Positions 33,947 to 42,560 of a stretch of 64,000 bases of DNA are shown one piece after another. The position numbers were made by a program, and so were the translations under genes. The first letter of the stretch is position 1, and each line of letters starts with the position of its first letter. Source of the DNA: UBA7662 sp036787895 (GTDB taxonomy: Bacteria > Bacteroidota > Bacteroidia > UBA7662); assembly GCA_036787895.1 (NCBI GenBank), contig DAIQOK010000018.1:1-64000 (forward strand). Direction: 5' to 3'. The notes under the pieces are model-generated. The model did not search any database, was not told the origin of the DNA, and was given only the letters and a program-made list of their open reading frames with translations.

Positions 33947-34390
33947 TTAATCCCGCCTCAACTCCATCTTAAAATGCGGAATATTCGCTTCCCAAAAACG
34001 TTCGCCAACTGCAGTAAAACCTTTTTTCAGGTAAAATTCCAGGGCATGTTCTTGGGCATGTAAATAAACAATCCTTCCATCTTGAGGTAAAGAGGCAACC
34101 ATCGCATTTAACACCCGGGCGCCATAATGCCGACCGCGATGTTCGGCCAATACGGCCATACGTTCAATTTTCCAACCATAACCGGTGCTCCTGAAACGGC
34201 CGGTGGCCACGCCTTCGCCCGCCACCTTTAATAAAAAGTGGCGGGCACTGGCCTCAAATTCATCGTATTCTTCCTCCGGGTCTACCTGTTGTTCAACTAC
34301 AAAAACCTGCTTGCGGATAGCAAATACAATGTCGAGTGTAGGCTGATCTTTAACTTCGAGCAGCTCAATACGGCCAGATACGGTGTCCAA
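33947..34390 (-). CDS. GNAT-family N-acetyltransferase (ElaA/YjcF-like)
   Basis: The protein has a GNAT fold with RKQVFVVEQQVDPEEEYDEFE at the N terminus, typical of ElaA/YjcF-type enzymes. The acetyl-CoA-binding IERMAVLAEHRGRHYGARVLNAM (V-x-x-x-x-R-G-x-x-x-G) follows, then YLHAQEHALEFYLKKGF. The acceptor is unknown. The frame is open to ATG 34435, but a -7 promoter element covers that codon, so TTG 34390 is preferred, giving about 147 residues. It is divergent from fbaB. Confidence 0.87.
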   Translation of the reverse strand: MDTVSGRIELLEVKDQPTLDIVFAIRKQVFVVEQQVDPEEEYDEFEASARHFLLKVAGEGVATGRFRSTGYGWKIERMAVLAEHRGRHYGARVLNAMVASLPQDGRIVYLHAQEHALEFYLKKGFTAVGERFWEANIPHFKMELRRD

Positions 34391-34404
34391 TGAAAATTTT
34401 CCTT

Positions 34405-34440
34405 TAGCTTTGTGGCTTGTCGTAAAAAAAACCAAATCTA
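34405..34440. promoter_or_regulatory. Divergent promoter pair between the GNAT gene and fbaB
   Basis: On the plus strand TAGCTTTG (34405-34412) lies 39 bases before the fbaB ATG. On the minus strand TAGATTTG (34433-34440) lies 42 bases before the TTG start of the GNAT gene. Both match TAnnTTTG. The two elements face each other, so the two transcripts would overlap by a few tens of bases. Confidence 0.55.
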
Positions 34441-34451
34441 CAAATCAAGCC

Positions 34452-35510
34452 ATGGCAAACCATAAAATCAGCGAAATTCTGGGTGCACAGGCCGACTATC
34501 TGCTCGGTCATGAATCGAAAACCATTTCGAAAGACTTATTACACGCTCCCGGCAGTGATTTTGTTGACCGCATCTGGTCGCACAGCAACCGCAACAACCA
34601 AACCCTCCGCAGCATGGAAACCCTCTATGGTCATGGTCGTTTGGGCGGCAGCGGTTATTTGTCGATTTTACCGGTAGATCAAGGCATCGAGCATAGTGGC
34701 GGTGCTTCTTTTGCACCTAACCCGATTTATTTCGACAGCGAAAACATCGTCAAACTCGCCATTGAGGCCGGTTGTAATGCCGTGGCTTCCACTTATGGTG
34801 TATTGGGTTCGGTGTCGCGTAAATACGCCCACAAAATTCCGTTTATCGTAAAAATCAACCACAACGAATTCCTGAGTTACCCCAATAAGTTCGACCAGAT
34901 CATGTTCGGTACCATCAAGGAAGCCTGGAATATGGGTGCAGTAGCTGTGGGTGCGACTATTTATTTTGGCTCAGATGAGTCTGCCCGCCAGATCATCGAA
35001 GTGTCAGAAGCCTTTGAAATGGCTCATGAACTCGGTATGACCACCATTTTGTGGTGTTACACCCGTAATAATGCGTTTAAAAAGGATGGCGTAGATTACC
35101 ACGCTTCTGCCGATTTGACTGCTCAAGCCAATCACTTAGGTGTAACCATCCAGGCCGATATCATCAAACAAAAATTACCGACCAACAATGGCGGTTACCT
35201 GGCCACCGGTCATGGTAAAACCCATAAAAAAGTCTACGACGAGCTTACCAGCGAGCACCCCATCGATTTGTGCCGCTACCAGGTCGCCAACTGTTATATG
35301 GGCCGTGCCGGTTTGATCAACAGCGGTGGCGAGTCGAAAGGCGCCAGCGATATGGCCGAAGCTGTAAGCACAGCCGTTATCAACAAACGTGCTGGTGGTA
35401 CCGGTTTGATACTCGGTCGCAAAGCCTTCCAAAAACCATTGAAAGACGGTATTGAGTTGCTCAGCACCGTGCAAGAAGTATATCTCGATAACAGCATTCA
35501 GCTCGCTTAA
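34452..35510 (+). CDS. fbaB: Class I fructose-bisphosphate aldolase (FbaB/DhnA type)
   Basis: The 352-residue Schiff-base aldolase cleaves fructose-1,6-bisphosphate in glycolysis. Landmarks are SILPVDQGIEHSGGASF, IPFIVKINHNE with the candidate Schiff-base region, AVGATIYFGSDES, and the C-terminal phosphate-binding RAGGTGLILGRKAFQKP. ATG 34452 gives MANHKISEILG; the upstream frame to 34383 overlaps the divergent gene. accD begins two bases after its stop. Confidence 0.94.
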   Translation: MANHKISEILGAQADYLLGHESKTISKDLLHAPGSDFVDRIWSHSNRNNQTLRSMETLYGHGRLGGSGYLSILPVDQGIEHSGGASFAPNPIYFDSENIVKLAIEAGCNAVASTYGVLGSVSRKYAHKIPFIVKINHNEFLSYPNKFDQIMFGTIKEAWNMGAVAVGATIYFGSDESARQIIEVSEAFEMAHELGMTTILWCYTRNNAFKKDGVDYHASADLTAQANHLGVTIQADIIKQKLPTNNGGYLATGHGKTHKKVYDELTSEHPIDLCRYQVANCYMGRAGLINSGGESKGASDMAEAVSTAVINKRAGGTGLILGRKAFQKPLKDGIELLSTVQEVYLDNSIQLA

Positions 35511-35512
35511 GC

Positions 35513-36358
35513 ATGGCCTGGTTTAAAAGATCAACAGCCGGTGTAACCACCAGCACCGAGGAGAAAAAAGAAGTACCCGACGGATTGTGGTTCAAATGCC
35601 CAAGCTGTAAGAAGTCGCAGATGACCAAAGATCTGAAGCTCAACAAATACGTTTGTGTGCATTGTAATTACCATGCGCGTATTGGTTCAGTAGAGTATTT
35701 TGAGTTGCTGTTCGACGACAATCAGTTCACCGAACTCGACGCCAACATGACCGCTGGTGATCCGCTAAAATTTGTGGATACCAAAGCTTACGATGAGCGT
35801 CTGAAAGCAACCATTGCCAAAACTGGCTTGAAGGATGCCATACGTACTGCTTATGGCATGGTGGAAGGTGAAGAGGTAGTGGTTGCCTGTATGGACTTCG
35901 ATTTTATCGGTGGTTCGATGGGTTCGGTAGTCGGTGAAAAAATCGCCCGAGCTATCGACAAAGCCCGTGAACGCAAATCGCCCATGCTCATCATCAGCAA
36001 ATCAGGTGGGGCACGCATGATGGAAGCTGCTTATTCGCTTATGCAAATGGCCAAAACCAGTGCGAAGCTGGCCTTGCTGGCCGAAGAAGGGATACCTTAT
36101 GTTTCGCTGATGACCGATCCAACAACCGGTGGTGTTACCGCTTCTTTTGCCATGCTCGGCGATTTCAATATCGCTGAACCCAATGCACTCATTGGTTTTG
36201 CCGGTCCGCGGGTAATCAAAGAAACCATCAAAAAAGACTTGCCTAAAGGCTTTCAGTCGGCCGAGATGGTATTGGAATCGGGTTTTCTCGATTTTATTGT
36301 TGATAGACGGGAACTCAAGGCTAAACTGGCGCAGTTATTCAGACTATTGAAAAACTAG
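35513..36358 (+). CDS. accD: Acetyl-CoA carboxylase carboxyltransferase subunit beta
   Basis: AccD forms the carboxyltransferase with AccA for malonyl-CoA synthesis. The 281-residue protein has the N-terminal zinc ribbon CPSCKK (C-x2-C) then CVHC, spaced as usual. The crotonase-like core has KSPMLIISKSGGARM, GIPYVSLMTDPTTGGVTASFA and NALIGFAGPRVIKET. It is coupled to fbaB by a two-base gap. accA is not in the window. Confidence 0.97.
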   Translation: MAWFKRSTAGVTTSTEEKKEVPDGLWFKCPSCKKSQMTKDLKLNKYVCVHCNYHARIGSVEYFELLFDDNQFTELDANMTAGDPLKFVDTKAYDERLKATIAKTGLKDAIRTAYGMVEGEEVVVACMDFDFIGGSMGSVVGEKIARAIDKARERKSPMLIISKSGGARMMEAAYSLMQMAKTSAKLALLAEEGIPYVSLMTDPTTGGVTASFAMLGDFNIAEPNALIGFAGPRVIKETIKKDLPKGFQSAEMVLESGFLDFIVDRRELKAKLAQLFRLLKN

Positions 36359-36389
36359 TTGGTAAATAAAAAAGGAAGCGCTATTTTTG
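36359..36389 (+). promoter_or_regulatory. Promoter of rpsO
   Basis: TTG (36359-36361) and TATTTTTG (36382-36389) are separated by 20 bases, in line with the Bacteroidota consensus. An in-frame ATG at 36391 falls at the expected transcription start. This supports ATG 36421 as the true rpsO start with a leader of about 25 bases. Confidence 0.65.
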
Positions 36390-36420
36390 CATGCTCGAAA
36401 AGAATAAAACACAGAAGATG

Positions 36421-36687
36421 TATCTGGATACCGCAAAGAAAAAAGAGATTTTCGCCCAGTTTGGTGGCAGTGACGCGAATACAGGCATGGCTGAAAGCCA
36501 GATTGCCCTGTTCTCGACCCGTATCAAACACCTCACAGAACATCTCAAAAAAAATAAGAAGGACTTCTCTACCCAGCAGTCCCTCATCAAGTTGGTAGGC
36601 AAACGCCGTGACTTGTTAACTTATCTTCAGAAGAACGACATCGCACGTTACCGTGCCATTGTTGAAAAACTCGGTCTGCGTAAATAA
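36421..36687 (+). CDS. rpsO: 30S ribosomal protein S15
   Basis: The 88-residue protein begins MYLDTAKKKEIFAQFGG. It has the S15 core TGMAESQIALFSTRIKHLTEHLK and KNKKDFSTQQSLIKLVGKRR, followed by RRDLLTYLQKNDIARYR. It binds the central domain of 16S rRNA. The frame is open to 36391, but that extension is not part of the family. It is followed by a terminator and then pnp, the conserved rpsO-pnp order. Confidence 0.97.
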   Translation, partial: YLDTAKKKEIFAQFGGSDANTGMAESQIALFSTRIKHLTEHLKKNKKDFSTQQSLIKLVGKRRDLLTYLQKNDIARYRAIVEKLGLRK

Positions 36688-36710
36688 TATTACGAGATTG
36701 TATACCCTAC

Positions 36711-36742
36711 AAGGCGATTGTAATTTCCAATCGCCTTTTTTT
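36711..36742 (+). terminator. Rho-independent terminator between rpsO and pnp
   Basis: AAGGCGATTG and CAATCGCCTT form a perfect ten-base stem with a seven-base loop, followed by a T run. It is placed where E. coli has an attenuating terminator and processing sites, so partial read-through into pnp is possible. Confidence 0.9.
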
Positions 36743-36773
36743 ATTTAGCTGCAATTAGAAAAGAGAAGAGAAA

Positions 36774-39089
36774 ATGAATCCAATCACCAAGACCATCGAT
36801 TTAGGCGATGGTAGAACCATCAGCATCGAAACCGGCAAACTGGCCAAACAGGCCGACGGTTCGGTTGTCATTAAAATGGGCGATACCATGTTGCTCGCCA
36901 CTGTAGTTTCGGCCCGGGAGGCCAAAGAAGATGTCGACTTTATGCCGTTGACGGTCGACTACCAGGAAAAATTTGCGTCAACCGGTAAAATTCCAGGTGG
37001 CTTTTTGAAGCGTGAGGGCCGTTTGTCGGATTATGAGATTCTCATCAGCCGCCTCATTGACCGTGCGCTGCGCCCTTTATTCCCTGAAGATTATCATGCA
37101 GACACCCAGGTGATGGTTACCCTCATCTCGGCCGATAAAGATATTGCTCCTGATGCATTGGCAGGTTTGGCAGCTTCGGCAGCTATCGCCGTTTCGGATG
37201 TTCCTTTTAATGGTCCAATTTCAGAAGTTCGCGTTGCCCGCATCAATGGTCAATTTGTCATCAACCCGCGTATCTCCGAAATGGAATTGGCCGATATCGA
37301 TCTGATGATTGCCGCTACCATCGACAATGTGATGATGGTAGAAGGCGAAGCCAAAGAATGTTCAGAAGAAGAACTTGCTGAAGCCATCAAAATTGGTCAC
37401 GATGCTATCCGCAAACAGTGTCAGGTTCAAATCGACCTCGCCAAGGAATTGGGTATCGTAAAACGTGAATACAATCACGAGCGTAGCGACGAAGAATTGC
37501 AAAAAGCCATTCATGCCTATTGCTACGATAAAGCTTATGCCGTTGCCAAATCGGGCGTATCTAAAAATGAAAGAGCTGCTGCCTTTAAACAGGTATTAGC
37601 CGATTTTATAGCGACTTTGCCGGAAGGTACCGTGGTAGATAAATTTCTCGCCAAAAAGTACTACCACGAAGTAGAGTACGATGCCATGCGTAATCTCATC
37701 CTCGATGAAGAGCGTCGTTTGGATGGCCGTAAGCTCGACCAAATCCGTCCGATTTGGGCTGAAGTGAGTTATTTGCCCTCAACCCATGGTTCTGCCATTT
37801 TCACTCGCGGTGAAACTCAGTCGTTGACTTCGGTGACCCTCGGTTCGAAAGAAAGCGAGCAGATGATCGACGGTGCCATGTTTGATGGTTACAATCCTTT
37901 CATGTTGCATTACAACTTCCCGGCGTTTTCAACCGGTGAAGCCCGTCCGAATCGGGGTCCAGGCCGCCGGGAGATTGGGCACGGTAATCTCGCCATGCGT
38001 TCGCTGAAGCAGGTATTACCAAGCCGCGAGGAGTGTCCATACACTATTCGAGTGGTAAGTGATATTCTAGAGTCGAATGGTTCTTCGTCTATGGCCACGG
38101 TTTGTGCCGGTACACTGGCCATGATGGATGCCGGTATTCAGCTCAAAGCCCCAGTTTCGGGTATTGCCATGGGGTTGATCACCGACGGCAAACGTTTCAA
38201 AGTATTGAGCGATATCCTCGGTGATGAAGATCATCTCGGTGATATGGACTTCAAAGTGACCGGGACCAAAAACGGTATCACCGGTTGTCAGATGGACATC
38301 AAAATCGATGGTTTGCCTTGGGAAGTGCTCATCGCAGCACTGAAACAAGCCAAAGCCGGCCGCGACCACATACTGGGCGAAATGCTTAAAGCGTTGCCAG
38401 CACCACGTGCCGACTACCGTCCGAATGTGCCGCGTATTGTTGAATTCAAAATCGACCGTGAATTTATTGGTGCAGTAATCGGCCCAGGCGGTAAAATCAT
38501 CCAGGAAATCCAGCGAGAGACCAATTCTGTGGTATCCATTTCTGAAGATGGCGAATTTGGTATTGTACAAATTTACACCAGCGACAAAGCAGGTATGGAT
38601 GCCGCCATGGCCCGCATCAAAGGCATTACTTCTAAACCTGAAGTTGGCGCTGTGTTCACGGGTAAAGTGCGTAGCATCATGCCTTTTGGAGCATTTGTAG
38701 AATTCCTGCCGGGTAAAGACGGTTTGCTGCACATTAGCGAAATATCTTATGACCGCATCGAATCTATGGAAGGTGTTTACAAAGAAGGCGATATGGTAGA
38801 GGTGAAGTTGGTAGAAATCGATCCAAAAACCGGTAAATACCGCCTCTCCGCCAAAGCTTTGTTGCCAGTACCTGAAGGTTATGTGGCACCTGAAGAGCGC
38901 CCTCGCCGCGAAAACCGCGATCGTAACGACCGTGGTGGTGACCGCAGAAACGACCGCGGTGGTGATCGCCGTGGTGGTGGTGACCGTGGTGGAGATCGGG
39001 GTGGCCGTTCGTATGGCGACCGCGACCGCAGCGACCGTCCTGAGCGCGCTCTGCGCAGCGAAGGTGGCGATGCTCCAGCTACTGAGTAA
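36774..39089 (+). CDS. pnp: Polyribonucleotide nucleotidyltransferase (PNPase)
   Basis: PNPase is a phosphorolytic 3'-5' exoribonuclease. The 771 residues contain two RNase PH domains (about 12-230 and 310-550, the second with FPAFSTGEARPNRGPGRREIGHG-type active-site residues). A KH domain with GAVIGPGGKIIQEI (about 560-615) and an S1 domain with GKVRSIMPFGAFVEFLPGKDG (about 625-695) follow. The last 60 residues are an Arg/Gly/Asp-rich tail with repeats such as NDRGGDRR. A strong terminator follows at 39112. Confidence 0.97.
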   Translation: MNPITKTIDLGDGRTISIETGKLAKQADGSVVIKMGDTMLLATVVSAREAKEDVDFMPLTVDYQEKFASTGKIPGGFLKREGRLSDYEILISRLIDRALRPLFPEDYHADTQVMVTLISADKDIAPDALAGLAASAAIAVSDVPFNGPISEVRVARINGQFVINPRISEMELADIDLMIAATIDNVMMVEGEAKECSEEELAEAIKIGHDAIRKQCQVQIDLAKELGIVKREYNHERSDEELQKAIHAYCYDKAYAVAKSGVSKNERAAAFKQVLADFIATLPEGTVVDKFLAKKYYHEVEYDAMRNLILDEERRLDGRKLDQIRPIWAEVSYLPSTHGSAIFTRGETQSLTSVTLGSKESEQMIDGAMFDGYNPFMLHYNFPAFSTGEARPNRGPGRREIGHGNLAMRSLKQVLPSREECPYTIRVVSDILESNGSSSMATVCAGTLAMMDAGIQLKAPVSGIAMGLITDGKRFKVLSDILGDEDHLGDMDFKVTGTKNGITGCQMDIKIDGLPWEVLIAALKQAKAGRDHILGEMLKALPAPRADYRPNVPRIVEFKIDREFIGAVIGPGGKIIQEIQRETNSVVSISEDGEFGIVQIYTSDKAGMDAAMARIKGITSKPEVGAVFTGKVRSIMPFGAFVEFLPGKDGLLHISEISYDRIESMEGVYKEGDMVEVKLVEIDPKTGKYRLSAKALLPVPEGYVAPEERPRRENRDRNDRGGDRRNDRGGDRRGGGDRGGDRGGRSYGDRDRSDRPERALRSEGGDAPATE

Positions 39090-39111
39090 CACTATTAAAT
39101 CAATTGTTTTA

Positions 39112-39143
39112 AATCCCGACGCGCTACGTGTCGGGATTTTTTT
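39112..39143 (+). terminator. Rho-independent terminator after pnp
   Basis: AATCCCGAC (39112-39120) and GTCGGGATT (39130-39138) form a nine-base stem with a nine-base loop and a following T run. Confidence 0.9.
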
Positions 39144-39299
39144 GTTATGTCAGAAACTTAGCCGCCAAGCAGTAAGAATTCGCTTTAAAGCTTGACATCG
39201 TTGTTTTATCTTACTTAATTAGCAAGTCTGTCGGTTTGTGCGCGAAGCGAAAACAACTGCACAGACAACCAAACTAAAGCGAGTCAAGGCTAAATATCT

Positions 39300-40166
39300 A
39301 TGAGACAACTCAAGATCAGCAAGCAGATTACGAACCGGGAGAGCCAGTCGCTCGACAAATACCTCCAGGAAATCGGAAAAGTCGACCTCATTACAGCCGA
39401 AGAAGAAGTGCAACTCGCCAAACGTATACAGCAAGGCGACCAACGTGCCCTTGAAAAACTTACCAAAGCCAATCTCCGTTTTGTGGTTTCGGTAGCTAAA
39501 CAATACCAGAACCAGGGATTAACCTTAGGTGATTTAATCAACGAAGGTAATCTCGGCCTCATCAAAGCCGGTATGCGTTTCGATGAAACCCGGGGGTTTA
39601 AGTTTATCTCTTATGCCGTTTGGTGGATACGTCAGTCGATTTTACAGGCCTTGGCCGAACAATCGCGCATCGTTCGCCTGCCTTTGAATAGGGTAGGCTC
39701 GCTGAATAAAATCAGTAAAGCTTTTTCGGTGCTCGAGCAACAATTCGAACGCGAGCCCACCGCTGCGGAATTGGCTGATATGCTCGACATGACCGCCACC
39801 GATGTGGAAGATACCATGAGTGTATCAGGCCGCCACATCTCGGTAGATGCACCGTTTTCAGATGGCGAAGAAAACAGCCTGCTCGACGTCATGATCAGCG
39901 ACGATGAGCCCCGTCCCGACCAGGGCCTGATGAGCGAATCGCTCCGCCGCGAAGTAGAAAGGGCATTAACAACCTTAACAAAGAGAGAAGCCGATGTACT
40001 CCGTTTTTACTTCGGTCTGGGTGGCATAGCACCGCTTACGCTCGAAGAAATAGGCGAAAAGTTTTTACTGACCCGCGAAAGAGTGAGGCAGATTAAGGAA
40101 AAGTCTATCCGGCGTTTGAGGAATACTTCGCGTAGCAGGGCTTTGAAGGTGTATCTCGGGCAATAA
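39300..40166 (+). CDS. rpoD: Primary RNA polymerase sigma factor
   Basis: The 288-residue sigma-70 protein is of the short form typical of Bacteroidota, with essentially no region 1.1. Region 1.2 is SLDKYLQEIGKVDLITAEEE. Regions 2.1-2.4 include ANLRFVVSVAKQYQNQGL, DLINEGNLGLIKA and YAVWWIRQSILQALAEQ. Region 3 follows with RLPLNR, and region 4 has LTLEEIGEKFLLTRERVRQI. This is the factor expected to read the TAnnTTTG promoters listed here. Start ATG 39300 gives the standard MRQLKISKQIT. Confidence 0.96.
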   Translation: MRQLKISKQITNRESQSLDKYLQEIGKVDLITAEEEVQLAKRIQQGDQRALEKLTKANLRFVVSVAKQYQNQGLTLGDLINEGNLGLIKAGMRFDETRGFKFISYAVWWIRQSILQALAEQSRIVRLPLNRVGSLNKISKAFSVLEQQFEREPTAAELADMLDMTATDVEDTMSVSGRHISVDAPFSDGEENSLLDVMISDDEPRPDQGLMSESLRREVERALTTLTKREADVLRFYFGLGGIAPLTLEEIGEKFLLTRERVRQIKEKSIRRLRNTSRSRALKVYLGQ

Positions 40167-40260
40167 CTTTCTTGTTTTTTAACGCAGGTTAGTTGAGACA
40201 GTAACCCAAACAGCCAGTTGTTTTCGATTGACGATTGGTTAGACGGGGTTTTTGAAAAAC

Positions 40261-40380
40261 GGTAGTTAAGCGCAGCCGAAACTATCGTTTAGTTATGAGG
40301 CATCGGTCATCGAGCGCGCAAGGAGCATAGTGAGCAGGTCGAACTATGAGTCGAGTTGTGCAGACGAGATGCGCAGAAAG
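40261..40380. repeat. Dispersed intergenic repeat, copy 2
   Basis: This segment aligns with 16621-16740, for example TCATCGAGCGCGCAAGGAG and GAGTTGTGCAGACGAGATGC. It also contains GTCGAACTATGAGTCGA, whose relative CCGAACTACGAGTCGAAATG occurs near 16826. Confidence 0.75.
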
Positions 40381-40426
40381 AAGAATACTAAAAACTTTTG
40401 GAGAAAGAGCGTTTCTATTGATGAGT

Positions 40427-40525
40427 CGGTGCCTGAGCGAAGCCGAAGGCAACGGCTCCGATAAATAGGAGCCCAGGAAATCATCTTGCACGCGAACCAG
40501 CGCCTTCGGCTTCGCTCATGCACCG
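40427..40525. repeat. 24-base inverted repeat with 51-base spacer
   Basis: The left arm (40427-40450) and right arm (40502-40525) are complementary at 23 of 24 positions. Their core, GAGCGAAGCCGAAGGC, resembles the GAGCGCAGCCGAAA word in the neighbouring dispersed repeat. It could fold into a long hairpin between rpoD and prfC, but there is no T tract typical of a terminator. Confidence 0.75.
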
Positions 40526-40606
40526 TTTCTGCTTAAAATTGTTTTTTAAAAACCTCTCCGCGAAACTCAAAAAACTCCGTGTTATCTGCGTTAAAAACCG
40601 AAGAGG

Positions 40607-42199
40607 CTACTCCTCCGTAACAATCAACTCCGAAGAAAAATCAAATTTGAGTTTCGGATTATCTTCAATCGCTCTTTCCAGCATCCAGATACTATCGGCG
40701 AAGTAAACCGGGCGGTTGTCTTTATCGTAAGCGAGGTGGTCGCCGCGGTAACGGAAGAATTTTTCGAGGGCGATTTCATCTTCTGAGCTTACCCAACAGG
40801 CTTTTACGTAGGACAAACCCTGATAACTCACCTGGGCGCCATATTCGTGCAACAAACGGTGCTGGATTACATCGAACTGCAGTTCTCCAACAGTGCCTAT
40901 AATTTTCCGGTTGCCGGGTTGTTGTACGAACAATTGGGCTACACCCTCGTCGGTGAGCTGTTTAAGACCTTTTTCGAACTGTTTGGTTTTGAAGGGGTCT
41001 TTGTTCTCCACCATACGGAACAATTCAGGCGAAAAGGCGGGTATACCTTTAAAAAACACATTTTCCCCTTCGGTAAGTGAGTCGCCGATTTTGAAGTTGC
41101 CGGTATCGTACAAACCCACCACATCGCCGGGATAGGCAAAATCCACATTACTTCTTTCGTTGGCCTGGAACATAATAGGCGTGGAGAAACGAAATTTTTT
41201 CTTCAGTCGGGGGTGGTGATAAAAGGTATTTCGCTCAAATACACCCGAACAAACGCGCATAAACGCAATACGGTCGCGGTGGTTGGGGTCGAGATTGGCG
41301 TGGATTTTAAAGACAAAACCGCTCAATTTGGTGTCTTCAGGCTTAATGGTGCCTTTGTTGGTTTCGCGGGCACGGGGTGCCGGGGCAATTTCAACAAAGG
41401 TATCGAGCAGTTCCTGTACCCCAAAATTGTTGAGGGCTGAGCCAAAAAATACGGGTGCAATATCGCCGGCCTGGTAAGCGGCTATGGTGAATTCAGGGTG
41501 GAGTTGGGCCAATTCGGCTTCTTCGCGCAACTGATTGGCGTAACGTTCGCCTAATAGGCCATCCAAAGCCTTGTCGTTGAGGTCTTCGTAGGCTTTTACA
41601 TCGTCGGCTATACCGGTTTTGTTGGGCGAGAAGAGGTTGAGTTTTTTGCGGTAGAGGTTATATACCCCCTTAAAAGTGGCGCCTTTGCTGATTGGCCAGG
41701 TGAGGGGGGTGGTGTGGATGTTGAGTTTGGTGTCGAGTTCGTCGAGCAAATCGAAGGGGTCCTGACCTTCCCGGTCCATTTTATTGATGAACACGATCAC
41801 CGGCGTATTCCGCATCCGGCAAACCGACATCAGCTTCTCCGTCTGTTCCTCTACACCCTTGGCGGCATCTACCACCAGAATCACAGAGTCGACGGCTGTA
41901 AGCGTACGATAAGTATCTTCCGCGAAGTCTTTGTGACCCGGTGTATCGAGTATATTCACCCGGCAACCACCATATTCGAACCCCATAACTGAAGTCGACA
42001 CCGAGATACCCCGTTGTTTTTCGATTTCCATGAAGTCGGAAGTCGCCGATTTTTTGATCTTATTGCTTTTCACTGCCCCGGCAGTCTGTATGGCCCCGCC
42101 AAATAGCAGGAATTTTTCGGTCAGTGTGGTTTTTCCGGCGTCGGGGTGGGAGATGATGGCAAAAGTGCGGCGGCGTTGGATCTCTTCGAGACGATTCAT
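40607..42199 (-). CDS. prfC: Peptide chain release factor 3
   Basis: RF3 is the GTPase that recycles RF1/RF2 after peptide release. The 530-residue protein has G1 SHPDAGKTTLTEK, G3 DTPGHKDF and G4 NKMDR. A domain with PAPRARETNKGTIKPEDTKL and the C-terminal RF3 domain (VQHRLLHEYGAQVSYQGL) follow. The ATG at 42199 gives the usual MNRLEEIQRRRTFAIISHPD. It is convergent with rpoD and divergent from the second TonB receptor. Confidence 0.96.
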   Translation of the reverse strand: MNRLEEIQRRRTFAIISHPDAGKTTLTEKFLLFGGAIQTAGAVKSNKIKKSATSDFMEIEKQRGISVSTSVMGFEYGGCRVNILDTPGHKDFAEDTYRTLTAVDSVILVVDAAKGVEEQTEKLMSVCRMRNTPVIVFINKMDREGQDPFDLLDELDTKLNIHTTPLTWPISKGATFKGVYNLYRKKLNLFSPNKTGIADDVKAYEDLNDKALDGLLGERYANQLREEAELAQLHPEFTIAAYQAGDIAPVFFGSALNNFGVQELLDTFVEIAPAPRARETNKGTIKPEDTKLSGFVFKIHANLDPNHRDRIAFMRVCSGVFERNTFYHHPRLKKKFRFSTPIMFQANERSNVDFAYPGDVVGLYDTGNFKIGDSLTEGENVFFKGIPAFSPELFRMVENKDPFKTKQFEKGLKQLTDEGVAQLFVQQPGNRKIIGTVGELQFDVIQHRLLHEYGAQVSYQGLSYVKACWVSSEDEIALEKFFRYRGDHLAYDKDNRPVYFADSIWMLERAIEDNPKLKFDFSSELIVTEE

Positions 42200-42289
42200 G
42201 CAAATGAAGGGCTAAACAAAGGGGCAAAGGTAGGGTTTTTTTAGGCAGCAGAAATGTGCTGATGTGACGGGTCGCATGGCTCCCCTTTA

Positions 42290-42429
42290 ATGTGCTGATG
42301 TGCTAATTGGAGGTTGCACAATGGCAGTGTTTCTGTCTTTAGAAATGCCAGGTAACTAAGTATCGCTTCGCTCTCCTTAGCACATGTCATCTATCGCCAG
42401 GGCGAAATTCTATTAGCACATCAGCACAT
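42290..42429. repeat. Perfect 18-base inverted repeat of the ATGTGCTAAT family
   Basis: The arms at 42290-42307 and 42412-42429 are exact reverse complements with a 104-base spacer. Partial copies flank them (AATGTGCTGATGTG near 42253, CACATTAGCACATTTA near 42453). A TTGTGCTAATTGG fragment also occurs upstream of lon near 12190. Confidence 0.8.
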
Positions 42430-42509
42430 CCCCAAGCAAGCGAAGCGCCGCGCCACATTAGCACATTTATTATCTTGATAACTTCACACAATCTTAAAGC
42501 AATCATATT

Positions 42510-42539
42510 TTTGCTTTTGGCTTCCATAGCTTACTTTTG
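42510..42539 (+). promoter_or_regulatory. Promoter of the second TonB-dependent receptor
   Basis: TTTG (42510-42513) and TACTTTTG (42532-42539) are separated by 18 bases, an excellent match to the Bacteroidota -33/-7 pair. The element covers the upstream-most TTG (42537), so translation must start further in, at TTG 42561. Confidence 0.7.
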
Positions 42540-42560
42540 ACGGTCTTAAAGTCCCCCTGT

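Larger units (their letters stand above)
40167..40606. other. Gene-free region with dispersed and inverted repeats
   Basis: This 440-base gap between rpoD and the convergent prfC contains the second copy of the repeat at 16621-16740. A 24-base inverted repeat (40427-40525) follows. Near prfC a stretch resembles the common AACTCCGTGT/TCTGCGTTAA intergenic words. Short frames here are not credible genes. Confidence 0.6.
42200..42560. other. Intergenic region between prfC and the TonB receptor, with inverted repeat
   Basis: No gene is present. The region contains a perfect 18-base inverted repeat built from the word ATGTGCTGATGTGCTAAT, extra partial copies at about 42253 and 42455, and the receptor promoter at the right end. 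Confidence 0.6.

Noticed and set aside
36391..36420. Earlier rpsO start at ATG 36391
   Set aside because: The codon lies one base after a -7 promoter element and the extension is not part of ribosomal protein S15.
38067..39092. 341-residue minus-strand open frame inside pnp
   Set aside because: It is an antisense shadow produced by the codon bias of pnp; the protein is compositionally odd and matches no family.
42200..42560. Cobalamin riboswitch upstream of the TonB receptor
   Set aside because: No B12-box sequence or typical fold was found; the region is explained by inverted repeats and a promoter.
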